A stretch of DNA of 64,000 nucleotides from Dechloromonas sp. H13. GTDB lineage: Bacteria; Pseudomonadota; Gammaproteobacteria; Burkholderiales; Rhodocyclaceae. Positions 7,727-16,610 of the stretch are shown here, in pieces; position 1 is the stretch's first letter, and every line of letters starts with the position of its first letter. The position numbers and the translations under genes were made by a program. Location: positions 62,001-126,000 of the forward strand of contig NZ_SSXX01000007.1 of assembly GCF_009469615.1 (NCBI RefSeq), in the 5' to 3' direction. A model generated the notes under the pieces. The model did not search any database. It was given only the letters and a program-made list of their open reading frames with translations, and was not told the origin of the DNA.

Positions 7727-8980
7727 CTACACCCCCTCGAACAGCTGCACCTCGACGCGGTCGCCGGCCTGCACGCCGGCGCAGTCTTCCGGCAGGACGA
7801 CGAAGCAGTTTGCCTCCGACATCGAGCGCAGCACCCCCGACCCCTGGTTGCCGGTGGTTTTGACCTGCCAGCGGCCGTCGACCGCAGCCACCGTGCCGCG
7901 CAGGTATTCGCGGCGGCCGGGCTGCTTCCTGATGGCGTTGGCGGCCGTCACCGTCAGCAGCGGACGTTCGGGCAGCGGATCGAGACCGGACAGGCGCAAC
8001 AGGGCGTCGAGCGCGAACTGGGTGTAGCTGACCATCACCGCCACCGGGTTGCCGGGCAGGCCGAACAGCCAGGCGTCGCCGATCTTGCCGAAAGCCATCG
8101 GGCGACCGGGCTTGATGTTGAGCTTCCAGAACCCGACCTCGCCGAGGCGGGCGAGGATTTCACGGACGAAATCGGCCTCGCCGACGGACACGCCGCCGGT
8201 GGTGATGATCGCGTCGGCGACGCCGGCGGCTTCGCGCAGCGTCGCTTCCAGCGCTTCCGGCACGTCGGGGACGACGCCGAGGTCGATCAGGTCGGCGCCC
8301 AGGCGGGTCAGCAGGCCGTGCAGGGTGTAGCGGTTGCTGTCGTAGATCTGGCCGGGCGCCAGCGGCGTGCCGATCGACGCCAGTTCGTCGCCGGTCGAGA
8401 AGAAGGCGACGCGCAGGCGGCGCCGGACCGCCACCTCGGCGATGCCGAGCGAGGCGATGAGCCCCAGTTCGGCCGGACCGACGCGCTTGCCGGCGGCCAG
8501 CGCGACGGCGCCGTGCGCCAGGTCCTCGCCGGCGCGCCGGGTGTTCTGGCCTTTTTTCTGGCCGGCGGGAACGAGGACGGCGCCGTCCTCGACGCGCGTC
8601 ACCTCCTGCACCACCACGGTATCAGCCCCGGCCGGCAGCACGGCGCCGGTCATGATGCGCACCGCCTGCCCCTTGCCGACCAGCCCGGAGAAGGCGTTGC
8701 CGGCGAAGGCGCTGCCGACCACCTGCAGGCGCGTTTCACCGTCGCCGGCGAGGCTGTCGAAGCGGACCGCGTAGCCGTCCATTGCCGAGTTGTCGTGCGC
8801 CGGCACGTCGTGCGGGGCGACGATGTCGGCTGCGAGGATGCGGCCCAGCGCGCTGCGCAGCGGCACAAACTCGCGGCCGGCGACCGGCGCCACCTGCGCC
8901 AGCAGGTGGGCGCGCGCCTCGTCGGCGGAGAGGGCGCGGTTTTCGGGGGCGTACGAGGCGCAGGAGGAGGTGTCGGTCAT
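7727..8980 (-). CDS. moeA: Molybdopterin molybdenumtransferase
   Basis: The 417-residue protein has the three-domain MoeA layout: DNSAMDGYAV near residues 70-79, the central TGGVSVGEADF segment, and the PGNPVAVMVSY motif. MoeA inserts molybdate (or tungstate) into adenylated molybdopterin. The ATG at 8980 is 4 bp past the end of tupA on the same strand, so a tupB-tupC-tupA-moeA operon couples oxyanion import to insertion; this points to a MoeA that may handle tungstate. The longer in-frame extension upstream overlaps tupA and was rejected. A repeat word GTCGACCGCAGC is at 7877. Confidence 0.96.
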   Translation of the reverse strand: MTDTSSCASYAPENRALSADEARAHLLAQVAPVAGREFVPLRSALGRILAADIVAPHDVPAHDNSAMDGYAVRFDSLAGDGETRLQVVGSAFAGNAFSGLVGKGQAVRIMTGAVLPAGADTVVVQEVTRVEDGAVLVPAGQKKGQNTRRAGEDLAHGAVALAAGKRVGPAELGLIASLGIAEVAVRRRLRVAFFSTGDELASIGTPLAPGQIYDSNRYTLHGLLTRLGADLIDLGVVPDVPEALEATLREAAGVADAIITTGGVSVGEADFVREILARLGEVGFWKLNIKPGRPMAFGKIGDAWLFGLPGNPVAVMVSYTQFALDALLRLSGLDPLPERPLLTVTAANAIRKQPGRREYLRGTVAAVDGRWQVKTTGNQGSGVLRSMSEANCFVVLPEDCAGVQAGDRVEVQLFEGV

Positions 8981-8984
8981 GGCG

Positions 8985-9791
8985 TCACGGTTTGGCGTTG
9001 GGGAAGAAGACCTGCTGGCCGTCGGCGCGGAAGGCGGCGATCGCTGCCTGGCCTTCCGGCGAGACCAGCCACTGGGCGAAGCGCTCGGCGGCGTCCTTTT
9101 TGACATGCGGGTGGCGCGCCGGGTTCACCGGGATCACGCCGTAGGGATTGAACAGCACCGGGTCGCCGGCGAGCACGAGATCGAGGTCGCGGCGATTTTT
9201 GAAGGCGTACCAGGTGGCGCGGTCGGACAGCGTGTAGGCGCTGGTCGCCGCCGCCATGTTGAGCGTCGGGCCCATGCCGCTGCCGGTTTCCTTGTAGCCG
9301 GCCAGCGCCTTCGGATCGACGCCGGCGTCCTTCCACAGGCGCAGCTCGGCGGCGTGCGTGCCGCTCTTGTCGCCACGCGAGACGAAGGGCTGGCCGCTGC
9401 CGGCGATCGCCTTGAGCGCGTTCAGCGCGCTGCCGGCGTTGCGGATTTTCGCCGGGTCATCCTTGGGGCCGATGAAGACGAAATCGTTGTACATGACGTC
9501 CTTGCGGTAGCTGCCGTAGCCTTCGGCGACGAACTTGTCCTCGGCGGCGCGGTCGTGCACGAACAGCACGTCGGCATCGCCGCGGCGGCCGATGTCGAGC
9601 GCCTGGCCGGTGCCGACGGCGACGACACGCACCTTGATCGCGGTCGACTGCTCGAATCTGGGCAAAATCCAGCCGAAGAGGCCGGACTGCTCGGTCGACG
9701 TGGTCGACGCGACGACCAGCGTCTCGTCGGCGTGGGCGACGCCGGCCATCAGGCCCAGGACAAGCATCAACGATCGAAGGTAATGCGCCAT
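8985..9791 (-). CDS. tupA: Tungstate ABC transporter, periplasmic binding protein
   Basis: The 268-residue protein has a signal peptide ending near AGVAHA and then VVASTTSTEQSGLFGWILP, the characteristic TTST...SGL oxyanion-binding start of TupA. GTGQALDIGRRGDADVLFVHD and YNDFVFIGP are also typical. TupA binds tungstate very tightly and distinguishes it from molybdate; ModA proteins lack this motif set. It is the third gene of tupB-tupC-tupA, and its first 25 bp overlap tupC. Specificity for tungsten fits the aldehyde oxidoreductase at 27-29 kb. A molybdate preference cannot be excluded from sequence alone. Confidence 0.93.
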   Translation of the reverse strand: MAHYLRSLMLVLGLMAGVAHADETLVVASTTSTEQSGLFGWILPRFEQSTAIKVRVVAVGTGQALDIGRRGDADVLFVHDRAAEDKFVAEGYGSYRKDVMYNDFVFIGPKDDPAKIRNAGSALNALKAIAGSGQPFVSRGDKSGTHAAELRLWKDAGVDPKALAGYKETGSGMGPTLNMAAATSAYTLSDRATWYAFKNRRDLDLVLAGDPVLFNPYGVIPVNPARHPHVKKDAAERFAQWLVSPEGQAAIAAFRADGQQVFFPNAKP

Positions 9792-10486
9792 GGCAGTTCT
9801 CCTTGCAGGTAAGCCCGGGCCGCCGGCGAGTGCGGGCGGGCGAAGAAGCGGGGCGCCGTTTCGTGCTCCTGCACGCGGCCATCCGCCAGAAAGATGATGT
9901 CGTCGGCCAGGCGCGTCGCCTGCCCGAGATTATGCGTCGTCATCAGCACCTTGGCGCCCTCGGTGCGGATTTCGCGAACGATGGTCTCGACCGCCTCGGT
10001 CGCCGTCGGGTCGAGGCTGGCGGTCGGCTCGTCGAGCAGCAGCAGGCGCGGCTGCATGGCCCAGGCGCGGGCGAGCGCCAGGCGCTGGCGTTCGCCGCCG
10101 GAGAGCTGGCGGGCGCAGTCGCGGGCGCGGTGGGCAAGGCCGACGCGCTCGAGCACCGCCAAGGTCCGCGCCTTGCGTTCGGGGGCGCGTAGCGCCTGCG
10201 GGCGCAAGGCGAACTCGACATTGGCGAACACCGACAGGCGCAGCAGCATCGGTTGCTGGAAGACCATCGCCAGGCGGCCGGCGGGCACCGGCGCGCCGCC
10301 CCAGTCGACGCTGCCGCCGTCAGCCGGCAGCAGGCCGGCCAGCAGGCGCAGCAGCAGCGTCTTGCCGGCGCCGTTGGGGCCGAGGATGACGCTGATGCCG
10401 TCGCCGGAAAGTTCGAGGTCGACGCCGCCCAGCACGACCCGCCCCTCGGGCGCAAAGCGCAGGCCGGCGATGCGCAGCGGGAACAT
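9767..10486 (-). CDS. tupC: Tungstate ABC transporter, ATPase subunit
   Basis: A 239-residue ABC ATPase with Walker A (LGPNGAGKT), Q-loop (VFQQPMLL), signature LSGGERQRLALARA, Walker B LLLLDEPTASLD and H-loop TTHNL. It powers tungstate uptake together with TupB and TupA. Its ATG at 10486 overlaps the tupB stop codon by 1 nt, and its 3' end overlaps tupA by 25 bp, so the three genes are translationally linked. The assignment to tungstate rests on tupA and tupB. Confidence 0.92.
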   Translation of the reverse strand: MFPLRIAGLRFAPEGRVVLGGVDLELSGDGISVILGPNGAGKTLLLRLLAGLLPADGGSVDWGGAPVPAGRLAMVFQQPMLLRLSVFANVEFALRPQALRAPERKARTLAVLERVGLAHRARDCARQLSGGERQRLALARAWAMQPRLLLLDEPTASLDPTATEAVETIVREIRTEGAKVLMTTHNLGQATRLADDIIFLADGRVQEHETAPRFFARPHSPAARAYLQGELPWRITFDR

Positions 10487-11181
10487 CAGCCATACCTCCG
10501 GGCCGCCCAACAACGCAGACCGTAGGCGACGACGTTGAGGGTAAGAATGATGCTCATCAGCACGATGCCCAGCGCGATCGACAGGGCGAGGTCGCCCTTG
10601 CTGGTTTCCAGCGCGATGGCGGTGGTCATCACCCGCGTGTAGCCGTCGATGTTGCCACCGACGATCATCACCGCGCCGACCTCGGACATCGCCCGGCCGA
10701 GCCCGGCCAGCGTCGCCACGCTGAGCGAGAAGCGGCAGTCGGCGAGCAGCAGCCGCACCGCCTGCGGTCGACCGATCCCGATGACCGAAAACTCCGGCGC
10801 GTACTCGCGCCAGGCGTCCTCGACGATCTGCCGGGTGACGGCGGCGATCAGCGGGACGACCAGCACGCTCTGGGCGACGATCATCGCCGCCGGCGAGAAG
10901 AGCAGGCCGTAGCCGCCAAGCGGCCCGCTGCGCGACAGCGCGAGATAGACGAGGACGCCGACCACCACCGAGGGCAGCCCCATCAGCGCGTTGAGGGCGA
11001 CGTTGCAGGCGCCGCGCCCGGGAAAGTCGGCGACCGCCAGCCAGGCGCCGAGCGGCAGGCCGAGCAGGGTGCCGATCAGCAGCGCGCTCAGGCTGACGCG
11101 CAGCGAGAGACCGACGATTTCGAGCAATCGGTGGTCGAAGCTGCCAAGCAGGGCGAGGGCGTCTAGCAGGGTGGCGGTCAT
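10486..11181 (-). CDS. tupB: Tungstate ABC transporter, permease subunit
   Basis: The 231-residue integral membrane protein has about five or six hydrophobic helices and the EAA-type cytoplasmic loop (EYAPEFSVIGIGRPQAVRLLLADC) that docks on the ATPase. This is the single-permease arrangement of Tup systems. It is the first gene of the tup-moeA operon. A hairpin (11199-11222) lies just upstream. Confidence 0.9.
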   Translation of the reverse strand: MTATLLDALALLGSFDHRLLEIVGLSLRVSLSALLIGTLLGLPLGAWLAVADFPGRGACNVALNALMGLPSVVVGVLVYLALSRSGPLGGYGLLFSPAAMIVAQSVLVVPLIAAVTRQIVEDAWREYAPEFSVIGIGRPQAVRLLLADCRFSLSVATLAGLGRAMSEVGAVMIVGGNIDGYTRVMTTAIALETSKGDLALSIALGIVLMSIILTLNVVAYGLRCWAARRYG

Positions 11182-11198
11182 GGGCGCAAACGTGACAA

Positions 11199-11222
11199 CG
11201 CCCGACGGTCACCCGCCGGGCG
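11199..11222 (-). terminator. Hairpin between the K/A-rich gene and tupB
   Basis: CGCCCG (11199-11204) pairs with CGGGCG (11217-11222), with extra pairing inside. On the minus strand it is followed by the moderately T-rich TTGTCACGTTTG. It could terminate the gene at 11243-11569 or act in the tup leader; no specific metal riboswitch is recognisable. Confidence 0.35.
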
Positions 11223-11242
11223 CTGCGAGGATACCACCGTGG

Positions 11243-11569
11243 TTATTTATTCGCTGCGGGCGCCGGTGTAGCCGCAACCGGCGCAGCTGCCGCCGGTGCC
11301 GCGGCGGCAGGCGGTGCCGGCGGGGCGATCGGTGTGGGCTTGACGGTGATGCCGTTGGCCTTCTGCTGCTTGATGAAGGCTTCGGCGACGCGGTTCTGGG
11401 CGTTGGCCAGTTGTTCGGCTTCGAGCTTGGCGGTTTCGGCGGCCTTGGCCTTGGCTTCTTCGGCCTTGGCCTTGGCTTCCTCGGACGGCGGCGGCAGTTT
11501 GGCCCAGGCGCCGGCACTGGCTACGGTCAACGCCAGAATCAGGGCGAATTTGCTTGGTTTCATGTTCAT
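11243..11569 (-). CDS. Small exported Ala/Pro/Lys-rich protein
   Basis: The 108-residue protein has a signal peptide (MNMKPSKFALILALTVASAGAWA), a short charged heptad-like segment (EEAKAKAEEAKAKAAETAKLEAEQL) likely to form a coiled coil, and an Ala/Pro-rich tail. No family is recognised. ATG 11569 was chosen because GGGGAGA lies 7-10 nt upstream. It lies 10 bp downstream of the formate dehydrogenase gamma gene on the same strand and may be the last gene of that operon. Its composition resembles the exported protein at 30686-31033. Confidence 0.68.
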   Translation of the reverse strand: MNMKPSKFALILALTVASAGAWAKLPPPSEEAKAKAEEAKAKAAETAKLEAEQLANAQNRVAEAFIKQQKANGITVKPTPIAPPAPPAAAAPAAAAPVAATPAPAANK

Positions 11570-11579
11570 GGTTCTCCCC

Positions 11580-12590
11580 TTATCCCTGTGGATGACCGGA
11601 TTTGCCGGCCTTGACATCGTTGTACCACTGCTCGTGGTGTTCCTTGGCCCAGGTTTCATCGACATAGCCGGTCTTCATCGAATCGAAGGCGCCGTGGGCG
11701 CCGATGGTGCCCATGTAGATGTGGCCGAAGGCGAGCAGCAGCATGACGATGGCCGATACCGAATGGACGATGTTGGCGATCTGCATGTCGTTGCGCGTCT
11801 GGTCGAAATTCGGGAAATTCATGACGAAGCCGGAAATCGAGACAGTCAGCCCGAGAATGGTGACACCGATCCAGAACCAGGTCTTTTCGCCGAAGTTGAA
11901 GCGCCCGGATGGCACGTGCTCGCCGGTGATGAGCCCGCCCGCCTTGCGGATCCACAGCGCATCGATGCTCTGCCAGACATTGTCGCGCGCCCAGATGACG
12001 ATCATCGCCAGCAGCGAGGCGGCGAACAGCGGCCCGATGAAATTGTGCACATTCTTGCCGAGCACCATCAGGTAGCCGAACAGCGAATGACCGATCACTG
12101 GAATCATCACGTGCTTGCCGAACAGCATGGCCAGCCCGGTGACTGCCAGGATCACGAAACTGCCGGCGGTGAGCCAATGCACGACCCGTTCGTAGCGCGG
12201 GAAGCGCTGGATCAGGCGGCCCGTGGGCGCGTCATGCAGCGTTAGCGGCCCCTTGATCTTGTAGAAGATCAGGATCGCCGCCGCCACCAGCATCAGGAGG
12301 ATGCCGCCGTAGAAGGTCACCGGCCCGTTGCGGAGATGACGCCAGGTATCGCCTTCGCTCTGGATCAGGACGCCGGCCTCCGGCCCGCGGTTGGTCGTGA
12401 AGAATGAATCGCCGGAGCGCACCTCGCGCCACATCGGCGCGTTGTTGCCGGGCTGCGTCTGCTGCCGTTCCGCCTGCTGCTGTGCCGGCGTCGGGTTGTC
12501 GGCGGCGGCGAGCGGCAGGCTGCCGGCGAGCATCAGGCAGCCGGCGACGAGCAGGCGCCCGAGCCGGAACCTCAGGGTTGAAGTGGTCAT
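11580..12590 (-). CDS. Formate dehydrogenase gamma subunit (cytochrome b556)
   Basis: A 336-residue protein with an N-terminal signal-like segment (ending LPLAAA), a hydrophilic region with MWREVRSGDSFFTTNRGPEAG, a membrane anchor near residues 95-112, and then the four-helix cytochrome b core with heme-ligand histidines in RVVHWLTAGSF, GHSLFGYL, NVHNFIGPLF and NIVHSVSA. It transfers electrons from the Fe-S beta subunit to quinone. The ATG at 12590 begins the signal sequence. It is downstream of alpha, beta and a small lipoprotein in one minus-strand operon. Confidence 0.93.
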   Translation of the reverse strand: MTTSTLRFRLGRLLVAGCLMLAGSLPLAAADNPTPAQQQAERQQTQPGNNAPMWREVRSGDSFFTTNRGPEAGVLIQSEGDTWRHLRNGPVTFYGGILLMLVAAAILIFYKIKGPLTLHDAPTGRLIQRFPRYERVVHWLTAGSFVILAVTGLAMLFGKHVMIPVIGHSLFGYLMVLGKNVHNFIGPLFAASLLAMIVIWARDNVWQSIDALWIRKAGGLITGEHVPSGRFNFGEKTWFWIGVTILGLTVSISGFVMNFPNFDQTRNDMQIANIVHSVSAIVMLLLAFGHIYMGTIGAHGAFDSMKTGYVDETWAKEHHEQWYNDVKAGKSGHPQG

Positions 12591-12600
12591 CGTCGGCCCC

Positions 12601-12816
12601 TCACTTGATCCGGTTGTACTCGGTTTGCCCCTGATTGCGCGCGCGCAGGGCATTTTCCCAGGCCTGCTTGTTGCCGGCGAACTTCTCGCCCTCCCACGGC
12701 CGGACGTCGGACTTGCCCTGGTAGTTGCCCTGCTTGTAGTTGGGCACCTGCGAGTATTCGCCGCAGGCAACGAGGCCGACGGTTACGGTCAACACCAGAA
12801 ATAGCGCCTTTTTCAT
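12601..12816 (-). CDS. Small lipoprotein inserted between FDH beta and gamma genes
   Basis: The 71-residue protein has a lipoprotein signal peptide with lipobox LVAC (Cys at about residue 18), then a short polar Gln/Asn/Tyr-rich domain with PNYKQGNYQGKSDVRPWEG. I do not recognise a family. Its ATG overlaps the beta-subunit stop (ATGA), and the gamma gene starts 10 bp after it, so it is made together with the enzyme. A periplasmic assembly or anchoring role for formate dehydrogenase is an inference from position only. Confidence 0.72.
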   Translation of the reverse strand: MKKALFLVLTVTVGLVACGEYSQVPNYKQGNYQGKSDVRPWEGEKFAGNKQAWENALRARNQGQTEYNRIK

Positions 12817-13439
12817 TTTGCCGCCTCCTTGGCGGCCGGTGCCGCCTGCTCCGGCTTGCCGTAGGCCGTATTCCAGCCCCAGGCTTCGCCGGCCTTGCCC
12901 CGGCGCATGACGCGCTCGCGGTAGATGTCGGATATTACCGGCGCATCGCCGGCGAGCAGCGCCTTGGTCGAGCACATCTCGGCGCACAGCGGCAGCTTGC
13001 CTTCGGCCAGGCGGTTGCGCCCGTATTTCTCGAATTCGGCCTTGGAGCCGTTTTCTTCCGGACCACCGGCGCAGAAGGTGCACTTGTCCATCTTGCCGCG
13101 CGCGCCGAAGGCCGCCGGGCCGTTGGGGAACTGCGGGGCGCCGAAGGGGCAGGCGAAGAAGCAGTAGCCGCAGCCGATGCAGGCATCCTTGTTGTGCAGG
13201 ACGACGCCCTCTTCCGTCTTGTAGAAGCAGTCGGTCGGACAGACGGCCATGCACGGCGCGTCGGAGCAGTGCATGCAGGCGACAGACACCGAGCGCTCGC
13301 CCGGCACCCCGTCATTGACGGTGACGACGCGGCGGCGGTTAACCCCCCACGGCGTCTCGTTTTCGTTCTTGCAGGCGGTGACGCAGCCGTTGCATTCGAT
13401 GCAGCGCTCGGTGTCACACAGGAATTTCATGCGAGCCAT
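12813..13439 (-). CDS. Formate dehydrogenase beta subunit, four-cluster ferredoxin
   Basis: The 208-residue protein carries four cysteine groups for [4Fe-4S] clusters: CIECNGCVTAC near the N-terminus, CMHCSDAPCMAVCP, CIGCGYCFFACP, and a split C-terminal set (CTFCAG and CAEMC). It relays electrons from the alpha subunit to the cytochrome b gamma subunit. It lies 12 bp downstream of the alpha gene. No C-terminal membrane helix is visible, unlike FdnH of E. coli, so membrane attachment is presumably through the gamma subunit. Confidence 0.95.
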   Translation of the reverse strand: MARMKFLCDTERCIECNGCVTACKNENETPWGVNRRRVVTVNDGVPGERSVSVACMHCSDAPCMAVCPTDCFYKTEEGVVLHNKDACIGCGYCFFACPFGAPQFPNGPAAFGARGKMDKCTFCAGGPEENGSKAEFEKYGRNRLAEGKLPLCAEMCSTKALLAGDAPVISDIYRERVMRRGKAGEAWGWNTAYGKPEQAAPAAKEAAK

Positions 13440-13451
13440 TTTTATTCTCCT

Positions 13452-16373
13452 TTAGGCCTTGGTGACACGGCAGAGCGTGGTCTTGGTTTCCTGCATCATG
13501 GTCACCGAGTCGTAACCGTAGGTCGTGCCCTGGTTGACCGACTCGCCGCGCACGATCGGCGCCGCGCCTTCGGGGTAGTACTCGAGCATGTCCTTGCCCT
13601 GCCACCAGCCGGCAAAGTGGAAGGGCAGGAAGACGGTGCCCGGCGCCACCCTTTCGGTAACCTGGGCGCGCACCTTCATGCGGCCCTTGGTCGGCGTCTC
13701 GACCCACATGAAGTCGTTGTTGCGGAAACCGGCGTTGTTGGCGTCGCGCGGATTCACCTCGCAGAACATCTCCTGCTGCAATTCGGCCAGCCACGGGTTG
13801 GAGCGGGTTTCGTCGCCCCCCCCTTCGTACTCGACGAGGCGGCCGGAGGTCATGATCAGCGGGTATTCCTTGGAAATGTCCCTGACCTTGGTCTGCAGCG
13901 ACTTGTACAGGGTCGGCAGGCGCCAGAAGACCTTCTTGTCGTCCGGCTGCGGGTATTTGTCGACGAGGTCGGGGCGCGGCGAGTACATCGGCTCGCGGTG
14001 CAGCGGCACCGGGTCGGGGAAGTTCCAGACCAGGGCGCGGGCGCGGGCGTTGCCGAAGGGATGGCAGCCATACACCTTGAGGACCACTCGCTGGATGCCG
14101 CCCGACAGGTCGGTCTTCCAGTTCTTGCCCTCGGCCGCCTTCTTCTCGTCCTCGGTCAGGTCGTCCCACCAGCCGAGCTTCTTGAGCAGGACGTGGTCGA
14201 ACTCCGGGTAGCCCATCTGCAGCGCGGCGCCCTTGGAGGCCGAGCCGTCGGCAGCCAGCAGCGAAACGCCGTCGCGCTCGACGCCGAAATTGGCGCGGAA
14301 GTTGCCACCGCCGTCCATCACGTGCTTCGAGGTGTCGTAGAGGTTGGGCGTGCCGGGGTGCTTCAGTTCCGGCGTGCCATAGCACGGCCAGGGCAGGCCG
14401 AAATAGTCGCCGTCGCAGGGGCCGCCGTTGGCGCGCAAGGTCTTGACGTCGAAGGTGTGCATGTTCTTCATGTGCAGCTTCAGGCGTTCCGGCGACTGGC
14501 CGGTGTAACCGATGGTCCATGCACCGCGGTTGATTTCGCGCAGGATGTCCTCGATTTCCGGCTCGTCCCAGCCTTGCTTGTCCTTGTTCACCTTGATGTT
14601 CTTGCACAGCTCCTTCTCGAAGCCGAACTTCTTGGCGAAGGCGTACATCAGGGTATGGTCAGGCTTCGACTCGAACAGCGGTTCGATGACCTTCTCGCCC
14701 CATTGAATCGAACGGTTGGAAGCAGTGCGCGAACCGGAAGTCTCGAACTGGGTGCACGCCGGCAGCAGATAGACGCCGTCCTTGCGCATCATCGCCGCCA
14801 TCGCCGCGGTGGCCGACGGGTATGGATCGATGACGACCAGCAGATCGAGCTTCTTCATCGCCTCGACCATTTCCAGGCCACGCGTCTGGCTGTTGGGGGC
14901 CATGCCCCAGTAGACCACGGCACGCAGGTTGGAATCCTGGTCGATCGCTTCGTTCTTTTCCAGCACGCCGTCGATCCAGCGCGAAACGGTGATGCCCGAT
15001 TTTTCCATCATCGCCTGCGAGGCAAACTGGCTCTTGACCCACTCGTAATCGACGCCCCACACCTTGCACCAGTGCTTCCACGAGCCGGCGGCGAGGCCGT
15101 AATAGGCGGGCAGCGAATCCGGATTGGGGCCGACGTCGGTGGCGCCCTGCACGTTGTCGTGGCCGCGGAAGATGTTGGTGCCACCGCCGGAGACGCCGAC
15201 GTTGCCGAGCACCAGCTGCAGGATGCACATGGCGCGGACGTTGGCGTTGCCGACCGTGTGCTGGGTCTGCCCCATGCACCAGACGACGGTGGACGGCTTG
15301 TTCTTGGCCAGCATCTCGGCGATGCGCAGCACTTCGGCTTCGGGGATGCCGGTGACGTCCTGGACGCGCTCCGGCGTCCACGTCATGACTTCGGCCTTAA
15401 CCTTGTCGAGACCGAAGACACGGGCGTCGATGTAGGCCTTGTCTTCCCAGCCGTTCTTGAAGATGTGGTAGAGCATGCCTCAGATGAAGGGAATGTCGGT
15501 GCCGGAACGGATGCGCGTGTAGATGTCGGCCTTGGCCGCCGTGCGCGTGAAGCGCGGGTCGACGACCGCCATCTTGCAGCCGTTTTCCTTGGCATGCAGC
15601 ATGTGCAGCAGCGACACCGGGTGCGCCTCGGCGGCGTTGGAGCCGATGTACAGCGCCGCCTTGGAGAACTGCATGTCGTTGTAGGAGTTGGTCATGGCGC
15701 CGTAACCCCAAGTATTGGCGACGCCGGCGACCGTGGTCGAGTGGCAGATGCGGGCCTGGTGGTCCATGTTGTTGGTGCCGAAGAAGGACACGAACTTGCG
15801 CATCAGGTAAGCCTGCTCGTTGCTGTGCTTCGACGAGCCGACCCAGTAGGTGGCGTCCGGGCCGCTTTCCTTCCTGATCGCCAGCAGTTTTTCGCTGACC
15901 TCGTTGAGCGCCTGTTCCCAGCTGATCCGCTTGTACTTGCCGTCGACCAGCTTCATCGGATACTTCAGGCGATGTTCGCCGTGACCGTGTTCGCGGACGG
16001 AGGCACCCTTGGCGCAATGCGCGCCGAGATTGATCGGCGAATCGAAGACCGGTTCCTGGCGCACCCAGACGCCGTTCTCGACGACGGCATCGACGGCGCA
16101 GCCGACCGAGCAGTGCGTACATACCGTGCGTTTGACCTCGACGCCGGTCTTGTTGTCCTTGACGACATCGGCCGCCTCGGCGCTACCGATCATGTTGTAC
16201 GGCAACTGGGTCGCCAGCGCCCCGCCGCCGGCGGCAAGGCCGGAGCGCTTGAGGAAGGTGCGGCGATCCATGGTCGCGGCCAGCACATTGCCGGTTGCGG
16301 TCGACCCCGGATTTGCAGCCAAAATGACGCCGGCTTCCGGGCGCGCCGCAGATTTCGCTTTTCTGGTCAGCAT
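13452..16373 (-). CDS. Formate dehydrogenase alpha subunit, interrupted by one in-frame TGA
   Basis: This gene encodes a molybdenum or tungsten bis-MGD enzyme of about 973 residues that oxidises formate to CO2. A twin-arginine signal ([10 protein letters not shown], near residue 35) shows export by the Tat system. The first [4Fe-4S] motif CTHCSVGC...HCAKG follows, then the metal ligand Cys at codon 210 (ARICHS), where E. coli FdnG has selenocysteine. An in-frame TGA at 15480-15482 (codon 298, DIPFI-TGA-GMLYHIF) splits the frame; both halves are otherwise intact and in the same phase. Homologues usually have Trp there, so this is probably TGG to TGA. It may be a real nonsense mutation or a sequencing error. 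Confidence 0.88.
15480..15482 (-). other. In-frame TGA within the formate dehydrogenase alpha gene
   Basis: TGA at codon 298 follows ...GTDIPFI and precedes GMLYHIF. The frame does not shift. The catalytic ligand position (codon 210) is an ordinary Cys, so this TGA is not at the selenocysteine site, and no FdhF-like SECIS hairpin is evident just downstream. Confidence 0.9.
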
Positions 16374-16386
16374 GGTTGCTCTCCGC

Positions 16387-16590
16387 TCAAACCCGCGCCG
16401 TGCGGTAATAGTTGCTGACGTGGCGGGTTTCTTCATAGCTGCCCACCTTGTCTTCGGGCTTGACGGTCGCCACCGGCGCCGTCTTTTCCTTGCCGACGCC
16501 GACAGCAACGGCCACCGCGCCGGCGCCGCCGACGCCGGCGGCGAGCAGGAAGCCGCGCCGCTTGAGATTTTCCGGTTTCTTGTCAGTCAT
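16387..16590 (-). CDS. Small twin-arginine protein of formate dehydrogenase operons
   Basis: A 67-residue protein made of a twin-arginine signal ([17 protein letters not shown]), a hydrophobic stretch, and a short tail ending [11 protein letters not shown]. It matches the small Tat-targeted protein found just upstream of FDH alpha genes; its role is unproven and may concern export or assembly. A strong AGGAGGGG ribosome site (16596-16603) fixes the start. The C-rich putative small RNA at 29964 has a 9-nt complement to this site. Confidence 0.88.
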   Translation of the reverse strand: MTDKKPENLKRRGFLLAAGVGGAGAVAVAVGVGKEKTAPVATVKPEDKVGSYEETRHVSNYYRTARV

Positions 16591-16610
16591 GATTTCCCCT
16601 CCTCACAAAA

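Noticed and set aside
15480-15482. Selenocysteine recoding of the FDH TGA
   Set aside because: The usual selenocysteine position already holds Cys (codon 210), and no SECIS-like hairpin of the FdhF kind is seen just after the TGA.
13194-16418. 1074-residue plus-strand ORF antisense to the FDH genes
   Set aside because: It is an open frame produced by GC-rich codon use on the opposite strand; the minus-strand genes have clear domains and motifs, the ORF has none.
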